Shown in pieces: positions 62,496-64,000 of a DNA stretch of 64,000 bases. The stretch comes from Chionoecetes opilio (taxonomy: Eukaryota > Arthropoda > Malacostraca > Decapoda > Majidae): contig JACEEZ010013467.1 of the NCBI GenBank assembly GCA_016584305.1, positions 27,501 through 91,500 of the forward strand. Direction: 5' to 3'. Positions within the stretch are counted from its first letter, which is position 1, and the number at the start of each line of letters is the position of its first letter. The translations under genes were made by a program, and so were the position numbers. The notes under the pieces are model-generated. The model made no database searches. It was given only the letters and a program-made list of their open reading frames with translations, and was not told the origin of the DNA.

Positions 62496-63263
62496 GGAGG
62501 TCCCGTTATACGAGCATTCGGTATACGAGAATCCGATGATCCGAGATGTGTACATTAGGGTCTATTTTCATAATACGAGATCAAAAATCCAATGATAAGA
62601 CATTCAAACTGGGGTGAGTAAAATTATCAAGTTCAAAATGTGCGCCCTACCACTCCTGGGCTGGACAAAGGGGGATTTGATTGACCCCAGTGAGGTCACC
62701 CGTAGCAAGCCATGACCTGAAGGGTAATTAAGCATATGGCGCGGCCAGACATTTAGGGGTAATTAGCAGGTGTGCGGCCCCAACCTTGGGACCGCAGTCA
62801 GGTCACCCCTAGCAAGCTGTGACCTGAAGGGTAATTAAGCATATGGCACGGCGTGACCTTTAGGAGTAATTAACAGGTGTGCGGCCCCAACCTTGGGACC
62901 GTTACACTACCTTCTCTTGTATCACGCGGCGTCCCCTACATTACAACGTCTTTTTTGCTTGTTATGCATGTTTTATGTTTAATTAATGTGCAGTTATGTT
63001 ATTTTGTGTGCTATTTTCTCTTACAGAATGCTTTTTCTACAGAATAGGTAGTACAGTAATATAGACGCTGTGTGTTTGTTGTGTTTGCTATAGTTTATTT
63101 TAGCTTGAAAAACATGTCTTTTTTTTTATTTAATTTTTTTTTTTTATGGGGTCCTGGAACCAAACCTATATTTTACCATTAGTTATGTGTTTCGTTATAC
63201 GAGATTTCGCTTTACGAGTATGCCAGGTGGAACCTAACTGCTCGTATCTTCGGGACCTCCCTG
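62493..63263. mobile_element. pg2, copy b (inverted relative to copy a)
   Basis: Ends CAGGGAGGTCCCGTTATACG and complement of CAGGGAGGTCCCGAAGATAC. 771 bp; contains both 115-bp inner repeats. Confidence 0.87.
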
Positions 63264-63289
63264 TAAAATATATATATTATATATATATA

Positions 63290-63324
<35 letters not shown>

Positions 63325-63327
<3 letters not shown>

Positions 63328-63400
63328 TAAACCCTCTCGTATTCGGACTAATTGGGCCAAGGAGTGGTCCGAGTAATGCAAGGATCCGAATAATGCAGGG
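63325..63400 (+). mobile_element. Tigger-like left end
   Basis: CAGTAAACCCTCTCGTATTC, GGAC after TA repeats, then CCGAGTAATGCAAGGATCCG. The other end is not seen before 64000. Confidence 0.55.
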
Positions 63401-63624
63401 ATAAAATAATAAAAAAAAAAAAAAAAAATTCTAGGTGAATATAGAAAATTTCTAAGGCATGTAAATATCAATAAACATAAGATAAATCATGCAAATAAAT
63501 AAATCTACAGTAAAAATACACAATACAGTACTGTACAGGAGTAGTGTACAGTACTATTAGACCTATGTCTGGCAGCGGCAGCCGGCAGCAGTATCATGAT
63601 GGCAGAGATTTCCTCCTCCTTCTT

Positions 63625-63835
63625 GGTGTTGTCTGTAGGGCTGCGAGGACCTCTTGAGGAGCCCTATGATCCCTGGTGATATCCTATGATGCTATCACAG
63701 GCGTGGTAGCTGACCTGTCTTCTTCAGGAAGGCACAGGTGAGGCGGATGACAGCGTGTTGTCCTGAGAGGTAGGCAGGGCGCTAGGTAGGGCAGGTCGCT
63801 CGCCAGCAGGGTGGGCAGGGTTTTACGTCATTACT
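63625..63835 (-). pseudogene. LINE L1x 3' end, minus strand
   Basis: Complement of the L1x 3' region (CACCTGTGCCTTCCTGAAGA; TAGGATATCACCAGGGATCA; GTCCTCGCAGCCCTA). 63836-64000 holds nothing I can name. Confidence 0.8.
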
Positions 63836-64000
63836 AGTTATTATATATCGTAGTGATTATGGTGAGCTGTTATATACACTCGTCATTATTTAGGTCAGTG
63901 TAGTACCGCGTGTCACCTTAAATAAGGGTTATTTAAAGGTGTTCAGGTGGCGGGGTAGCCAGTGACAGGTAAACATTCTTGCCACGGCCACCCCGTAACA

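Overview
The window is repeat-dominated eukaryotic nuclear DNA from an arthropod, most likely a decapod crustacean (crab or shrimp). The support is very long GA/CT, GT and AT microsatellites, TTAGG-type (arthropod telomere-like) arrays scattered inside repeats, tRNA-derived SINEs, and a dense mix of arthropod transposon families. I found no host protein-coding gene, rRNA or functional tRNA. Almost every recognisable reading frame belongs to a mobile element, and most are broken. The decapod assignment is an inference; no species is claimed.

Layout. 1-2.2 kb: minus-strand gag/nucleocapsid/protease part of an LTR retrotransposon that runs off the left edge. 3.5-5.2 kb: complete non-autonomous LTR element with paired LTRs and a GTAT target duplication. 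5.5-9.9 kb: near-perfect inverted duplication of a multicopy gene with a FEN1-like helix motif and a Cys-rich tail; one copy is split by a 1.37-kb transposon. 10-13 kb: microsatellites and a foldback element with a perfect 75-bp palindrome. 13.8-18.0 kb: hAT-like element H, loaded with two tandem copies of element E1, one of which holds a foldback element F. 19.5-21.1 kb: 22-bp minisatellite. 21.3-22.8 kb: non-autonomous Helitron interrupted by E1. 25.5-25.9 kb: Harbinger-like MITE.

26.4-35.5 kb is one nested stack: repeat J, interrupted by a LINE, which is interrupted by element G, which is interrupted by element P, which itself contains a second LINE and a foldback. A second insertion, Q, sits in the right part of J and carries TTAGG-rich DNA. 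37.2-38.3 kb: hAT transposase (ZMYM1/DUF4371-like) pseudogene. 38.3-42.9 kb: twice-duplicated block with two long C-rich minisatellite arrays.

43.0-45.2, 45.9-47.3 and 53.1-55.0 kb hold three members (K3, K1, K2) of what I regard as the most interesting system: DNA transposons with CACTGG ends, 3-bp TTA/TAA target duplications (two members), a shared subterminal motif at all five ends seen, and one uncharacterised two-part protein with an N-terminal Cys-rich domain and a C-terminal domain that may be a transposase. 47.6-50.4 kb is a three-level nest (H in E1 in O) whose lengths reconcile to the base. 51.9-63.3 kb has pogo/Tigger-like elements in AT microsatellites, a 3.3-kb composite carrying LINE fragments and K2, and a broken piggyBac-like transposase with a C-terminal zinc domain. 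The right edge ends in another LINE 3' end.

The parts do not form an operon or pathway. What they share is insertion history: target-site duplications and uninterrupted paralogous copies inside this same window order many of the insertions.
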